A DNA stretch of 64,000 bases from Micromussa lordhowensis (GCA_964020085.1 OZ026596.1:39788943-39852942); one strand, 5' to 3'. Shown: positions 1 through 11,610, numbered from the stretch's first letter. Numbers and translations: made by a program. The notes: generated by a model from the sequence alone, not told the origin.

Positions 1-1207
1 CCACGAAGTTGCTGCCATTATCGGAGCGGATTTCTTTAGGTTGACCCCTCCTCGAGATACATCTTTTCATTGCATTTATAAAGAAGTCAGTGTCGAGACT
101 GTGAGCTTCTTCTATATGTACTGCACGACACGCAAGGCATGTAAAGAGTACCCCATAGCGTTTCACAGTGCTTCTGCCATGTCAAATGGTGATTGGGCCA
201 AAGCAGTCCACGCCCACATTGGTAAAAGGGGGTAGATTTGGTGTAACTTGGTCCTTGGGTAGGTCTGCCATTTTCTGGGTCCCAGCTGGCACTTGCTGTC
301 TTTTGCAGCTGAAGCAAGAGTCAAGGACACGACGAATAGCACTTCTTGCCTTGATTATCCAGAATCGTTGTCTAAGCAGTGATAAAACGTACTCGAGACC
401 AGAGTGACCACACCTTTCATGATATTCCCGAATGAACAGCTCGGTCACGTGGTGTCGTTTGAGTAGGATGATTGGGTACTTGGCGTCTACTTCTATAGGC
501 GTGTGTCTTAATCGGCCTCCAACGCGGAGGAAGCCATCCACCATTTTAGGATCCAGCTTGACAATAGTGCTTGATTTCTTGATCAGACTTGGGTTCATAA
601 CTTCTTCAGGGAAACTTTCCCTTTGCACATTTTTTGGGATCTCCTTTTCTGCTATATCCATTTCTTCAACACTTAAAGGGATGAGTTCGTTTCCATGCTG
701 AGGGATTGTTGATTGTCCCTTCTTCCGTTTCGTATGCTGTTTCTTAAGCTGTTCTTTGCAACGCATCATCCAAGCGACAAACTTCTTCAGGCGATAACTG
801 GACGAAGTTCGTTCGAAGATTCTGTTCAAGGCATTTGTAGCAATGTCTATTCTGGTGGTGCAGCTTTTTGCTTCCCTCTTTACTTCTGGATCGTCGTCCT
901 CAATGTTTCTGTCCATTCCCGGTGGTCGTTGAGGCCAGCTTTCTTCGGGTAGCCAGAGAAACTGAGGACCTTTGAGCCAACGGCTTTCTTCTAGAAACGA
1001 CTCGAATGATAATCCGCGTGATGCATTGTCGGCAGGGTTGGACTTGGTGTCGACATATCGCCACTGAATTGGCAAGGAGGCATCTCTTATGGTGGCGATT
1101 CTATTTACTACAAAGGTTTGGAACCGTTTGTCTTCGTTCTCAACATAGCTCAATACGCATGTGCTGTCTGAACAGAAAATAGATCTACACGTGGGTTTCT
1201 CTTCCAA
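1..1207 (-). pseudogene. BEL/Pao RNase H end and integrase, cut by window edge
   Basis: It contains FCSDSTCVLSY and YVDTKSNPADNASRG (RNase H/tether), then the H2C2 zinc domain (H-H near YHERCGHSG, C-C in SCFSCKRQQ), then the integrase core with D1 in VGVDCFGPI and, after an in-frame TGA at 182-184, D2 in RSDNGSNFV at the window start. The last catalytic Glu would lie outside the window. Reading frame is kept across the TGA, so this is a single nonsense change. Confidence 0.88.
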
Positions 1208-1811
1208 TTCCTCCTAGATCATTTTTTTCGAGTCTTGTAGCTACAACAGCCGTGGACAGCTCCATTCTTGGGATGGTCATAGGCTTGAGAGGGGCTAATC
1301 TTGATTTCCCAAGTACAAAGGAGCAGTGGATATTGCCTCGTGTGTTGACAATTCTAAGGTACAAAATGTTTCCGTAACCTTCATGAGACGCGTCAGAGAA
1401 ATGGTGCAGCTGTCGCGAATCGATTTCTCCAAACTCTGACGGCTTGAAACATCTGTTAACTGAGAGTTGCTCTAGCTTCGGTAACTCGTTTAACCATTTC
1501 TGCCAGCGGCGTGTTTCCTCTTCTGGGATTGGGTCATCCCAACCGAGTTTCTTTCGGCACAGGTCTTGCAATATCGCCTTTGCCGGTAGGATAAAGGGGG
1601 CAGCGAAACCCATGGGATTGTAGATCGAGCTCACGGTAGAGAGAACTCCTCTTCTTGTAAGTGGTCTGTCTTTGACGGTAATAGCGAACCCGAAGGTATC
1701 TGTGGCGACGTTCCACTGAACTCCAAGCGGTCTCTCGATGTCTTTTGACTTGTCAAAGTCGAGTTTTTTAAGAGAGGGGGCTCTCTCGGATTCAGGGATT
1801 GACTCAATCAC
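1185..1811 (-). pseudogene. BEL/Pao RT C-terminus and RNase H-like domain
   Basis: It opens with MIESIPESERAP, which in BEL/Pao follows the RT palm, then LGVQWNVATDTFGF, IYNPMGFAAPFILPAK and the RNase H entry motif FSDASHEGYG. The YVDD palm block that normally lies between the previous ORF and this one (about 200 residues) is absent, so the two ORFs meet across a deletion. A frameshift near 1215 separates it from the integrase part. Confidence 0.87.
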
Positions 1812-3960
1812 TGGGGAGGAGTTTGAGAAGTTGGTTGTTCAAAGATGTTCCTCTGTACTTTGCGGCACAGTCGAACACGACTCTCACTTTGTCAGGCATC
1901 GGAGGGTGGAAGACTGGGTGATGGGGCAAATACCAAACTGGTGTGCTGGGCTCCTCAGGCTGTTCAATGTGGACTCTTTTTGCATAGCCTTTATGAAGAA
2001 GGTCGTCCATGAATTCTGTGTACTTTCTGTGAAGTAGTGGATCCTTTGTTAGTCTTCGTTTCAGTAATTTCAAACGGTGTTCGGCTAAGGATTTGTTGCT
2101 TGGCAGCTCTGGGGTTATTTGGCATGGTAACACCATTTTGTAATGTCCTTTCTTTAGTTTGATGGTTTCGTTCATTACATCTAGAGCTCGACAATCTTCT
2201 TGAGACATTGAGGTTTTGTTGCTGAATGCTGAGTCATTAAACTCCATGTTGCAGAATTTCTCGAACTGCTCGTTCAGTTGTACGTCAGCATTTATGAAGC
2301 TGGCCGAGTGTGGTGCACTACCAGTTCTACCGAGGGGACCGTTTATGACCCAGCCAAGTGCTGTTCTTGTGGCATAAGGCTGTCCCCTCTGTCCTCTCCG
2401 TATCTCTAATGGTTCTAGTGCTTGAGGAATGTCACTTCCAATCAGCAGGCTTACTTCAGCATCAATTTCCGGTATTTCAATACCTTTAAGGTGGGACCAT
2501 TTCTCTGCATCTTGCTGAGTCGCCATGTTTTCCTTTGACACCGGTAGCTTGGCCGTAGAGAAAACTATGGGAAGGTCTATGAAATTCTCTTCTCGTAGAT
2601 CGAAAAGTTCCAAACTCATGATAGAACTTTCAACAGGCCTGTCTTCTTGAGTCATAGTCGTCAGTGATAGTGTGGTTCTTTTCCCAGCTGCCTTCAGTTG
2701 ATTCATTAAACGCTCCCTACAGAATGTAGTGTTAGAACCTTCATCTAGGAATGCGTAGGTCTCGATCGTTACTGAGCTGTTCTTTGCTTTCACCTTCACC
2801 GGGACTATGGCAAGGCTAGTTACTTGCGGCAGCTGCGATCTTTGGCTGCACGAGTTCTCTCCAGTGTTGACATAAGCGCTTTGAACTACCGTCTCGAGCG
2901 GTTGATCTTCGTTTTTTCCTTTGGGATTCACGCTCTCGGGAGATTCGGCTGCATCGTCCCTTTTCCCATGTGCAGTACCTTTCGGATGAAGGAATGTCGA
3001 GTGCTTGAAATTGCAACCTTTCACTCGACAGAAAGAGGGCATTTCGCACGTTTTTGCAAGATGACCACGTGCAAAGCAGTTGTTACAAAGTCCCTTCTTG
3101 CGCATGAATTGAAGCCTCTCTTCCAATGTTTTCTTTCTGAAGTCTGGACACTGAAACAACCTGTGATTTTGGCTGCACGACGGGCATTTCACGCTTCATG
3201 TTCCGGGAGGAGGTGATGGCTGGTTAGATTCAGCATTTGTGCCGAATGAGGACCCTTTGGGCGTACCGTTTCCAGATCTGCTTCTGTGTTTACTGGAGTC
3301 GTTTCTGCTGTCATTTGTGATATTCCCAAAAATGGGGTGGGTTGCAACTCTAACTCTTTTCTCCACAAAAGTAGCGATATCTTCAACAGTGACGTTGCGA
3401 TTCTGCCGTTGGATGATATCATCAACAGCTTCACGCCACTTCTGCCTTATTCCATACGGCAACCTTTCAATGACTTTCCTCAAGGCGTCAGGGTTCTCAA
3501 GTTTGTTCAAGTAGCCGATGTCCTTCAGAGTATTTTTACAGCTTGTTAACTGGACGGAGAACTTCTGAAGGGCATTTCCGTCCTCACTTCTTATGGGTTG
3601 GCCATTTGTAAGTCGGTCAACGTAGGCTGCAGCGATCTTGTAATTCTGGCTGTATTTTTCTTTTATCAGCCTGCATGCTTCTTGGTAACCTTCATCTGGG
3701 CTCCATTGCGAGGCAACTACGCATCAGTTCTTGCATGTCTCCGGCACAAGGTAGTACAATCGGGAACTACTGCTGTCGGTTTTGCTCTCAATAAGATTTT
3801 CAAACGCAAGAATAAAGCTGCAGTACTCACTTGGCTGGCCCTTAAATACCCGAACTTCTGGCTGTGGTAGCGACAATGCTGCGGTGTAACGCTGTTGTTC
3901 TATCATCATCTGCTCTAGTTGTTGATTTTGCTGTGTTTGCATGTTCATCAAGTAAGCCAC
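1804..3960 (-). pseudogene. BEL/Pao gag, CCHC knuckle, aspartic protease, start of RT (broken)
   Basis: Gag begins with a Gln-rich segment (MNMQTQQNQQ, near 3948) and contains VFKGQPSEYCSF, as in DUF1759 gag. The frame is broken around 3510-3724 and by a TGA at 3196-3198. The 1804-3192 part is open. It has CPSCSQNHRLFQC and CNNCFARGHLAKTC knuckles, then the DUF1758 retropepsin motif FLDEGSNTTFC, then the RT entry motif YLPHHPVFHPP with RVVFDCAAKYRGTSLNNQLL. It ends three residues later at a deletion junction. No intact polyprotein could be made. Confidence 0.88.
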
Positions 3961-4151
3961 GTGGCAATACCATTTTGGTTCGGTTCAGATGTTTTGTTCG
4001 CGCTCTTTAACTGACCACCGGATTTCTAGGTGTATGGCCATTCCTCTGCAGTCGGGTTCAAGGTTTGATGCTTGACAGACGCCCCGTGTTCTTTTTTTGC
4101 TTCGTAAACCGAGCAGCCTGGTACGATTTCTGTGTACTAAATTCAAACAAA

Positions 4152-4689
4152 TGTAGGCGGCAGGCAGCGTACTCTAGATCTTAAGCCAACCAACCCACAA
4201 ATGATGTCATGCAAGATGATACAAAAAGAGAGTCATTCGAACGCGCAGTAATTCTCTTTCAATGGTCTTTATTCCTTTTAAGTTCAGTTTCTCTCAAATC
4301 TTTCTTCGGGATGAATCCAGTGTTTCTAAGATCTGATGAATGAGACAAAAAAGATACAAACGAAGCGAAAGATGCAGTTGATGTGAAAGAGACGGGAAAT
4401 GCGGTTCGAACTAGAACACGAAATAAGCAAAAACTATCTTAGAACTCTAACACATTGCAAATCTGACACGCGATAACAAATGTGCAAGCATAAACTAATT
4501 TTAGAGAACATTAGCGACTGACGTAACGTCTATCCTTGTCATCTTCATATATACTGAGAAATGAAACGAAATTGACTAACTTTAGTCTCCACAGGTATAT
4601 CTAGAGTCTTAATGTCGTCTTCGTAAGGAAAGGGTGATCCTTGTCCTAGCTTATGTTTCTTCTATTCTGATTTACTGTCACACCCAACA
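4152..4689 (-). repeat. 5' LTR of the BEL/Pao element (boundaries inferred)
   Basis: On the minus strand it starts TGTTGGGTGTGACAG (4689) and ends CCGCCTACA (4152), with an AATAAA signal near 4266-4272. It lies directly upstream of gag with 190 bp of leader between. The partner LTR is outside the window, so both ends rest on the TG..CA rule only. I did not find a convincing primer-binding site starting TGG. Confidence 0.55.
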
Positions 4690-4700
4690 TGGGCTTAAAG

Positions 4701-5064
4701 TCACATGAAAACGAGATAAGCTATCAAGTTACGAAAGACAAAGCGATAAAGAGACACTGGGCTTGTAAAACTAACAGTAGGTGGCTCCCTCATAGCTATA
4801 GTTGGGGCTAGGTGCTCTGGATTGGTTGGAGACACAATAACATGTCTTGCTGCAGTTTCGGGGTCCTTGGTTCTCTTACACAGTATTTCTGGAATTAGCG
4901 CTGGCCAGTAGCTATAGGTCTTGTCCTCTTTCACCACTTCCACTCTCCAGTTTCCAGACCGCTTCGAGTACAATTTCTTGAATTTCCCATTGATTGTCTT
5001 CCAGAAAAGATGGAAGTTGTGATCCAGCACAGCCAACAAACACCTTCCAGTGAACACTTCATAA
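4701..5064 (-). pseudogene. transposase-like exon (Kolobok-like C-terminal region)
   Basis: The exon starts after an acceptor (ttatttttag) at 5065 and stays open to 4701. It contains GRCLLAVLDHNFHL, then a basic stretch, SKRSGNWRVEVVKE, YWPALIPEI. This can be laid against the end of the THAP transposase at about 44640-44860 in the same window (ARTQLAALDHNANT ... PKRSKEWIAKPIMEK ... PLVDAIVARK). The rest of a transposase is not nearby, so it is either a fragment or an exon of a gene cut by the BEL insertion on its left. Identity as Kolobok-type is inferred from that internal comparison. Confidence 0.4.
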
Positions 5065-5346
5065 CTAAAAATAAATTCATTTATTGTCTAGTTAATAGGT
5101 TAATAAGTAAAGCAGTGTATTGGGCTAGGTCAATAGTGCTGGGGCTGTATGTGTCCATGTCTCGGACCAAATATTTTAACATCTAACAGCTCACATCAAT
5201 TTATAAAAAAAATACACTCTATATACACACTTGAGCAAAAATATTTCTTGGTAAAAACAGTCAAGTGGGTTTTTTGGGTGGATTTCTTGACTGTCAGTTG
5301 GACTTTGGGCAGAAAGGATAATTTGTTGCAATTATGTGAAACTCAT

Positions 5347-5738
5347 CTAACTGGTACCAACTTGAAGAAATATGATCTTATCGTCGGATATCATCCAGTC
5401 ATCTTCGTCCTCGTCTCCTAACGACAATAACAAGAACTCGAACACCTTTAAGTCTTCCTTCTTGGCTTTTTTCCTCTGTCCTTGGTCATTTGCTGTACTG
5501 GTAGCTTGTAAGCGTTCACGCTTATTCAACCGCTTGCCAGACCAGATGCACTTGATTGTGATGAGTTAAGCATTGAACTTGCTTTCTGCAAAGCTGAAAA
5601 CACTCGGTTTCCACTAGAACTTGAAGTTTCAGGGCGGGATGTCTCAGAGCCAGCAGTCTCTTTGTCTAAAATCTTTTTCACAAGCTCTGAAGCTTTTCCA
5701 AGGCAAGGCGACAACTTCGAAAGGGAAGAGCGATCCAT
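5347..5738 (-). pseudogene. N-terminal exon of a lineage-specific gene, frameshifted
   Basis: Starts MDRSSLSKLSP and is Ser-rich to SSQSSASG. After a shift it continues KRLNKRERLQ, then a Lys-rich nuclear-localisation-like stretch (QRKKAKKED), FEFLLLSL, an acidic run (GDEDEDDW) and ISDDKII, ending at a possible donor. It resembles N-termini I associate with cnidarian multi-copy genes of unknown function that are sometimes linked to HECT ligases, but I cannot name it with certainty. The frame break coincides with a perfect 5-bp tandem repeat (TCTGG twice, about 5542-5551); removing one copy would keep the frame open. Confidence 0.35.
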
Positions 5739-5929
5739 TTGTTCTGGCAACTGCTCGTGTTTCAAAATGGCGGGAAATGAGGGTCAACTGGAACTCTATG
5801 AAGACTGGGGAAGAGTTTCTTTTGGTCAACTGCTGTGCAATAAGTCGTTGAACAAAAAGTAAATCGCGTCGAATGAAATAAAAAGTGTTGAAGGCAAAAT
5901 GTGCTCTTGAAATGGAAAAAAGGGTTGAA

Positions 5930-7219
5930 CCAAAGTAGTGGCATTAAAGGGAGAGGGACTGCAAGGGCAGTCATCTGAACCTTTGAGCTTTCACTCAGTT
6001 CCCCGACACAGAACTCGACGAGGTCACATTCTTTTAATTGTTCATTTTCTTGACCAAACATCTTGATAAGTAGCTTCTGTTTTCTCTTGGGGGGTAAATT
6101 AAGTTTTGCCTTTGCGCGTTCTGATATGTAACTTCTTTGGCTGCCACTGTCGAATAAGATGCACATGTTTACCACAGGATGCAACTGATGAACCCTCGAG
6201 ACTTGAGCAATGGCCGTTTGTAACAGGATTGACGTGTTCGAGTCCAAGTCAACATACACGGTTGTAGAGGTCTTGTTCTCATTGGATCTGCATTATCCTC
6301 CATCAGATGACACCACACTGCTTCCTTGAGACTGGATTTCTGAGGTACCACTGCCACGGTTGGCATTTTCACAGATTGATATATGATGTTTTCCAGATCA
6401 AATGCGGGACACCTTGCTCAGTGAGCAATTTCTCGCCAGGTGGTTGTGCCGTAAACAAACAAAGCAACGACCCTGTTGTTTTAATAGATTTCCTCTTGCG
6501 CTGATATTGGTAACTGTACCACAACTTGCGCTTGGGTAACTCTGCTTACAGAATGTGCAGCTGACAGGTTGCTCAGACTGGTTAGTTAGTTTGCGCCGGT
6601 CAGGACCTCTTTACCCTTATTTGTTTGACTTGGGAATGGTCTCTTGGGAGTTAAAAAATCAGACAGGTTTGTTCCAATAGGCTCGCAACGTTCCCCTGCT
6701 TCCATTTCAGAGTCGAAAGCCTTCAGCAGAATATCTAAGTCCCATTCAGGTTGATCTATAGCTCTCGAGATTATTAGACGCATGCTTGGGGGTAGTTTTT
6801 TCATAAGAAGGGGAACCAAAAGTTTCCCATACGACTCACATTGTATCCCCAGGGCTTGGAGGGCTCGAACATGTGCCTCGACTCGATCATAAAGGAAGCA
6901 CGGGCATTTCAAGTCATTGTCAAATGTTACTGCCGCTACTTTCACTAGACCCTCCTTGTGAGCATTAATGATTATCTTAAATTGCGGCTCCATAGTTTTC
7001 TGCTGTCAGCGGTAGCCCTCGAATGGCTCCGGCGGCAGATCCTTCCAGTAAATTTCTCAAGTAATTGAACTTATCAACATCTGATAAACAAGGATTGTCA
7101 TCGACAGCACTTCTGAATGAATCCCAGAATGGAGTGAAACAAATAGGATCGCCATGGAATTTCTTAGGAATAATCTTGGGCAGTTTTGCCTTCCCGGCTC
7201 CTCGGCTTTCGGTAAACAA
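5930..7219 (-). pseudogene. second BEL/Pao remnant: gag, zinc knuckle, protease
   Basis: Right to left: gag with KFHGDPICFTPFWDSFRSAV and SDVDKFNYLRNLL (DUF1759), a frame change near 6985, DRVEAHVRALQALGIQ and ESYGKLLVPLLMKKLPP, then CCHC-type Cys/His (CTFCKQSY, GRCFVCLRHNHLARNC) at about 6430-6560, then the DUF1758 protease start CILFDSGSQRSYIS near 6160. Homology stops near 5940, where unrelated sequence begins. No LTR was recognised. It is more divergent and more broken than the element at 1-4689, so it is probably an independent older insertion. Confidence 0.8.
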
Positions 7220-7390
7220 GTTAGAGTTAGAGTTAGAAGGATAACGTGTTGTACCAGTTTAAAACGAAATCATTTAAAATCTTTGAAATGTATTGAAAGT
7301 GGTCAAAATTACCAGATAGGGGCAGGCACTTTCACAGTGTAAGCAGCAAGAGTTGAGCCAGACTAAATTAAATAGTAATAGGTGTTTATG

Positions 7391-7511
7391 TAGCCTGTTC
7401 CAGGCTCTTGGTCAATGGGGACGATCGAAAAAGTAGCCAGGCGACAAGCGGCGAGTGGGGTCTGGCCCGCTTTTGGATCGTCCCCACTGACCGAGAGCCT
7501 GGAACAGGCTA
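7391..7511. mobile_element. 121-bp palindromic MITE with perfect 9-bp target duplication
   Basis: The two ends form about 40-bp inverted arms (TAGCCTGTTCCAGGCTCT.. with the reverse complement at the right), with only a few mismatches. The 9-mer GTGTTTATG lies directly on both sides (7382-7390 and 7512-7520). A 9-bp duplication is typical of Mutator-like elements. No coding capacity. Confidence 0.8.
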
Positions 7512-8835
7512 GTGTTTATGGTGATTATAAACAACAAAAACAAAAGAAATGAGTGAGGCATGCTGAAGTGCCTTGGTTTGCCTGTTACTAGCTACAGCCC
7601 TGTATATTACCAGCTGAAAAGGGCATCTCAAGACCTTCAATTGTGTGTGAAGTATGCATGCTTTTTTATCACTGGTGACTTTTCATCTTCTGTACTTTAA
7701 TCATTCATGGAGATATTTTTAAATTTTAGTGCCTTCTTGGGTTGTTGAATACCAACAAGTCTGGAGAGATGGTAGAGCTGTTAAAAAAAATTCAGGAAGA
7801 GCATGTGCCATGGGAAGATGATCAAGTGTTGCAGAAAACCATTGTCCATGAAGGTCAAGAAATATCCAGTGGACATACAAACTTGGCGAGACTGAGGTAG
7901 ATCGTTTAGAAGGGCTTGAGTGCACATTTTCAGAATTTCACCTGAAAATGTGCATGTATGAGGTAAATTTGGCTAATGTTATTCTTAATAGTATGTTATT
8001 GACACAGGCATGTTTGTTCTGCCAATCAAGGGGATCTAAAGAGTCTATAATAGATTTATATTCTTTCCAAGTACAAAACAATGTTATTACTATTTGCAAG
8101 ATTGAGTGAGCAATAAAGTTATTTTTTGTGGCAGTCATATTGGGGGGAAATGTCCATCTGACAGGGTCTGGGCGATGACCAAATGGTTCAAGAGACCTGA
8201 GCAGGTCTGTTCTTTGCTATAGCCAAATTCTTACTTCCTAGTGGCCTTGCTGTACATAGGGTGAAACAACATAACATACATTTATAATGTATTATTTGAT
8301 GGTTTTCTTGTTAAGGTTAGCAACAAAATCTTTCTTAAAGAGGAATCTGCCAGTGACAAGGGCACATCATTTCCAGACATGACTCGGACTGAGAACTCTA
8401 ATGCAAAGAAAGGACCAACCAAGGACTTTCATGAGTCCGAAAATTGTGAGAAACATTTTGGCAGCATGGATGCATTTCACAGGGATGGATAACATAGAAG
8501 GCAAGTTTGGTTGAGCACCACTCATTTATGGTACATCATAAGTAGCCAATACCTTTACCCTCTTTCAGATATGTTCAGTTCAGTCAAGCCAGGTCTTTAA
8601 ATGTTGTCTCCTATCATTAAAAAAGGTCATTTGTTTTGTACCAACTAGAAGCTACTGTCCCTTCTTTGATTTTAGTGGAAATTCCATTGCCAATGGTTGT
8701 GTTTTCGCTGGTTGTATGTAATTAGAGGGATATCATGACAACATTGACTGAAATTGCCAAGTGACTGTTAAAATATATTAATGCCAATTTTCAAAACATA
8801 TTAATTTGCAATTATAATGCAATCTCATTCCCAGA

Positions 8836-8895
8836 CTCTCTCTCATCTGCCTCCCTTGTCGTTGACCAACAACAAGGGAGGCAGAGGTGAGAGAG
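8836..8895. repeat. perfect-stem hairpin, about 24-bp arms
   Basis: Left arm TCTCATCTGCCTCCCTTGT, right arm ACAAGGGAGGCAGAGGTGAGA, short loop. It is probably the remains of a foldback MITE. No target duplication was evident. Confidence 0.6.
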
Positions 8896-9261
8896 CCTAT
8901 GAACGAGGTTATGATGTTTTCGTAAGTAGATTTCTTTTGAAATAATTATTATATACAACATTTAAGATATACAGAAAGTATTCTAATATCTACCTGAAGT
9001 CAATTTTATGTTGCAATATATTAGTTGCTTGCTAGGAAAACCAGTGATTCGAAAGCTTCCTAGAAGTGAAGAATTAAAGAACTGGAGTAATGAACAGAAG
9101 CGAGCCTGGCTTTCCAGTGAAATAGACACATTTCTTAAAGCTTATGTGTTTACCCAAACATCCAATGAACACATGGATGAATTTCTCACAGGAATCAATG
9201 AGCTAGACACCAATCAGAGGGATGGTTATCCATGCAGATAATGTGGCATGCTTTTCAAGTA

Positions 9262-9407
9262 ATATATCAAACACAAGTGACAGTGTTTCATCGGGATATC
9301 CAAACACCGAGAAGAGAGTTGAAAATACAACACGCAGGGGAATATTTTTGACGAAATTCGAGGTGTTTGGATAGCCGATGAAACACTGTCTCGAGTGTTT
9401 GATATAT
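9262..9407. mobile_element. 146-bp foldback MITE
   Basis: The ends are inverted copies about 46 bp long (ATATATCAAACAC .. ACAGTGTTTCATCGG .. ATCCAAACACC), with a handful of mismatches. The middle contains a poly-A stretch and no ORF. The left end sits just after the last DUF6589-like block, so insertion may have cut that exon. Confidence 0.7.
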
Positions 9408-9419
9408 CTTCTCAATCGA

Positions 9420-10900
9420 AGCAAAAACTAAGGAGAAAATCAAGAAGTAAAATCGTCAAAATCTATGCTAATTAAGACCGGGTATCAAAACCTCCTTCAC
9501 GGTTGTGATTTTCTTTGTTTTAGCTTGCTGAATTATTAATGAGTTTGAGAAGTATCATTCAACTAGAGTGGAGCATATGTTTTTTTTTCATAATACAGGT
9601 TTTGATCATCCTGCCTATTCATTGCAGCAATGCAAAGCTTACATGTACATTTAGAATAAAGGGTTGTTAAGTTAAATATATCGGCGCGTCGAGTATGTTG
9701 TGGATGGGTCAATGGATCAGTGAGTCAGTGAGTGAGAGATGTATGTATGTCACACCAATCAGATAGGATCTACTATAAACAGCCAATCAAATTTCTTGTT
9801 TTAAAAGTAAATGGTATATGAGAAGATTTGATTCCGATACAGTTCAGAACTGCCATATTTATTCTTCTATAAAAGAGGGGGAAGTATTCATATATTGGGT
9901 TTACTTCGGCATTTTCTGTGAGTTAGGCTTAGGATTTTAGTTATGGACGAGATGAGCCTTGAGGTATGAAACAGTGCGTGAGGTAGTTGTATGCAAATGG
10001 AGGAGATGTTTTTATTTTTAGTTACAAAGGTAACTTGATATTTTTGTTTTTCACAAGGAGTAAATTCAATTAGGCGTCACGCATCGTTGCTTCTAGTTCT
10101 TACGAAATGTTTTAGAGGAGGCGAGACTATTTTGATTTGAAAGAGTTCGAACGTTTACAATAGGTACAGGTAACGATTGTATTGTTGTTGTTGCATGGAA
10201 ATATAACGAAATATTTTATTTTTTAGTTACAAAGGGTAATTTGACACTTGTTTTTCACAAGGGAGTAAATTCAATTAGAGCTGGCAAATCATCACCACTT
10301 GTTCCCATGAGATGCTTGCTATTTTTAGTTTCAAATGGTAATTTGACACTTGTTTTTCATATGGGAATGAATTAAATTAGACTGTCAACGTGTCAGAGGT
10401 GTTTTTTTTCTTTCGGTAAACTAGTGTTGTTGTTGTGTAAAAAGGGTTAACTAAATTGTCACTGTAAACACTCCCTTAAATGCTCCTATCTTCATAACCT
10501 TTTAATTAAAAAAATAACTCTTGCACGCATTGCGTGCCTATGTTTTAATCAGCTCAGAAGTGTTGTTACTGTTGTATAAAATTGTTGACATTAAAAGTGC
10601 TGTCCATCACCATGTAGACCAGTGATGACGCTGAATGTCTCTTTGAGCAAGTCACCCAGGACCAAAAAATAATATAAATGTTACAATATGCTGGTGGGTA
10701 AGCCCAACCCAGAGTATTTATTGTATGCAATCTTTCATCAATCCAAACTACTCCTGAATCTTCTATGTTATGACTAAAATAATTGACATGAAAATGGTGA
10801 AGCAAACAGGACCTTCAACTTAATGCTGCAGATCATATAATACAGATTGTATTTATAGGATTGCTTGCTTCTGGTTTAAGATTTTTTGTCTCGCTAGTCA
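9420..10900. other. AT-rich non-coding stretch with three imperfect repeat copies
   Basis: No gene recognised. Three diverged copies of a 60-bp unit (TTTTTAGTTACAAAGG .. TTGTTTTTCACAAGG .. AAATTCAATTAG) lie at about 10013-10072, 10220-10279 and 10322-10380, separated by unrelated sequence. Copies 2 and 3 are the closest pair. Confidence 0.5.
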
Positions 10901-11610
10901 TGACAGGACTCGACATGGACAGCTACATGTACTACAACTGAAGAGAGAGATGAATTTGGATACTATATTTGTCGTCACCTCTGTGGAAAGACTTACAAGA
11001 CAAAGCAGGAAGAAACAGGTACGACAGCAGACATTTAGTTCATATCATGCATGTGTGCATCACAACAATTATTAAATAGTACGGTATTCAAACTTACATG
11101 TATACTCACATGGATTCTTGCCTCTACCTTAAGATGAAATCTGACAGGACATTGAGCAATAGTTTCTAATGGACGAAAACCTGGTACCAGTTTAATTTTA
11201 GGTATGTTACAGTTCCCAATTCATTTTCTCAAAGCTAAGGATATTATAATTAATTGCCTGAGGGAACACCGAAAATATCTAAAGAACTCAAGAAAATAAA
11301 CTTGAAAGTTCAGAGATATAGTGCAAACACTGGTAAAATTTCATTATCACTTTCAACAGTACTTTTAAATGTTTCATATGAACTTCAAAAGTTGTTTTTG
11401 ACATTGGGTGTTGTTTAGAATGAATTGATATAGTTTTAGATTTATTGTAAACAGTTGCACAGAAGTTTGCAATGCAATGTAAGTAATCTTCGCACAAATT
11501 TTTGCCCTGGTGTTAATCAAACTTCTGGTGAAGCCCTCCTCATTCACTTGGATGACCTAGCAATTATTATTAGTCATTCTCTGAGTGCATGTTGTTGGAC
11601 TTCATTTCAG

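Larger units (their letters stand above)
1..4689 (-). mobile_element. BEL/Pao LTR retrotransposon, 3' end outside window, RT core deleted
   Basis: Reading right to left: LTR (4152-4689), gag, CCHC knuckles and aspartic protease, start of reverse transcriptase (RT), RNase H region, integrase zinc domain and part of the integrase core, cut by the window edge. The order gag-PR-RT-RH-IN and the DUF1759/DUF1758-type sequence are those of BEL/Pao. Frames are interrupted by several stops and shifts, and the RT palm is missing near position 1808, so this copy cannot be autonomous. The family's usual internal region is about 5-6 kb; this copy keeps about 4.1 kb inside the window. Confidence 0.9.
7740..11018 (+). 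pseudogene. upstream exons of a DUF6589-family gene (decayed)
   Basis: Several exon-like blocks on the plus strand fit the order of a DUF6589 protein: 7740-7896 (after aaattttag; GEMVELLKKIQEEHVPW; donor GAG|gtagat), about 8316-8490 (acidic, ending near ENCEKHFGSMDAFH), 9025-9240 (KPVIRKLPRSEELKNW, SSEIDTFLKAYVF), and about 10920-11018 (a zinc-finger start, CRHLCGKTYKTK). The last block needs a one-base shift to join the following exon's HEQNQHP, and 9240 ends in a stop rather than a donor. I therefore treat the upstream part as decayed, though some exons could be alternative or missed. Confidence 0.4.

Noticed and set aside
7938..8138. 66-residue minus-strand frame (ACVNNILLRITLAKFTSY)
   Set aside because: Opposite to the DUF6589 exons and without splice support; it may be a repeat reading but I could not assign one.
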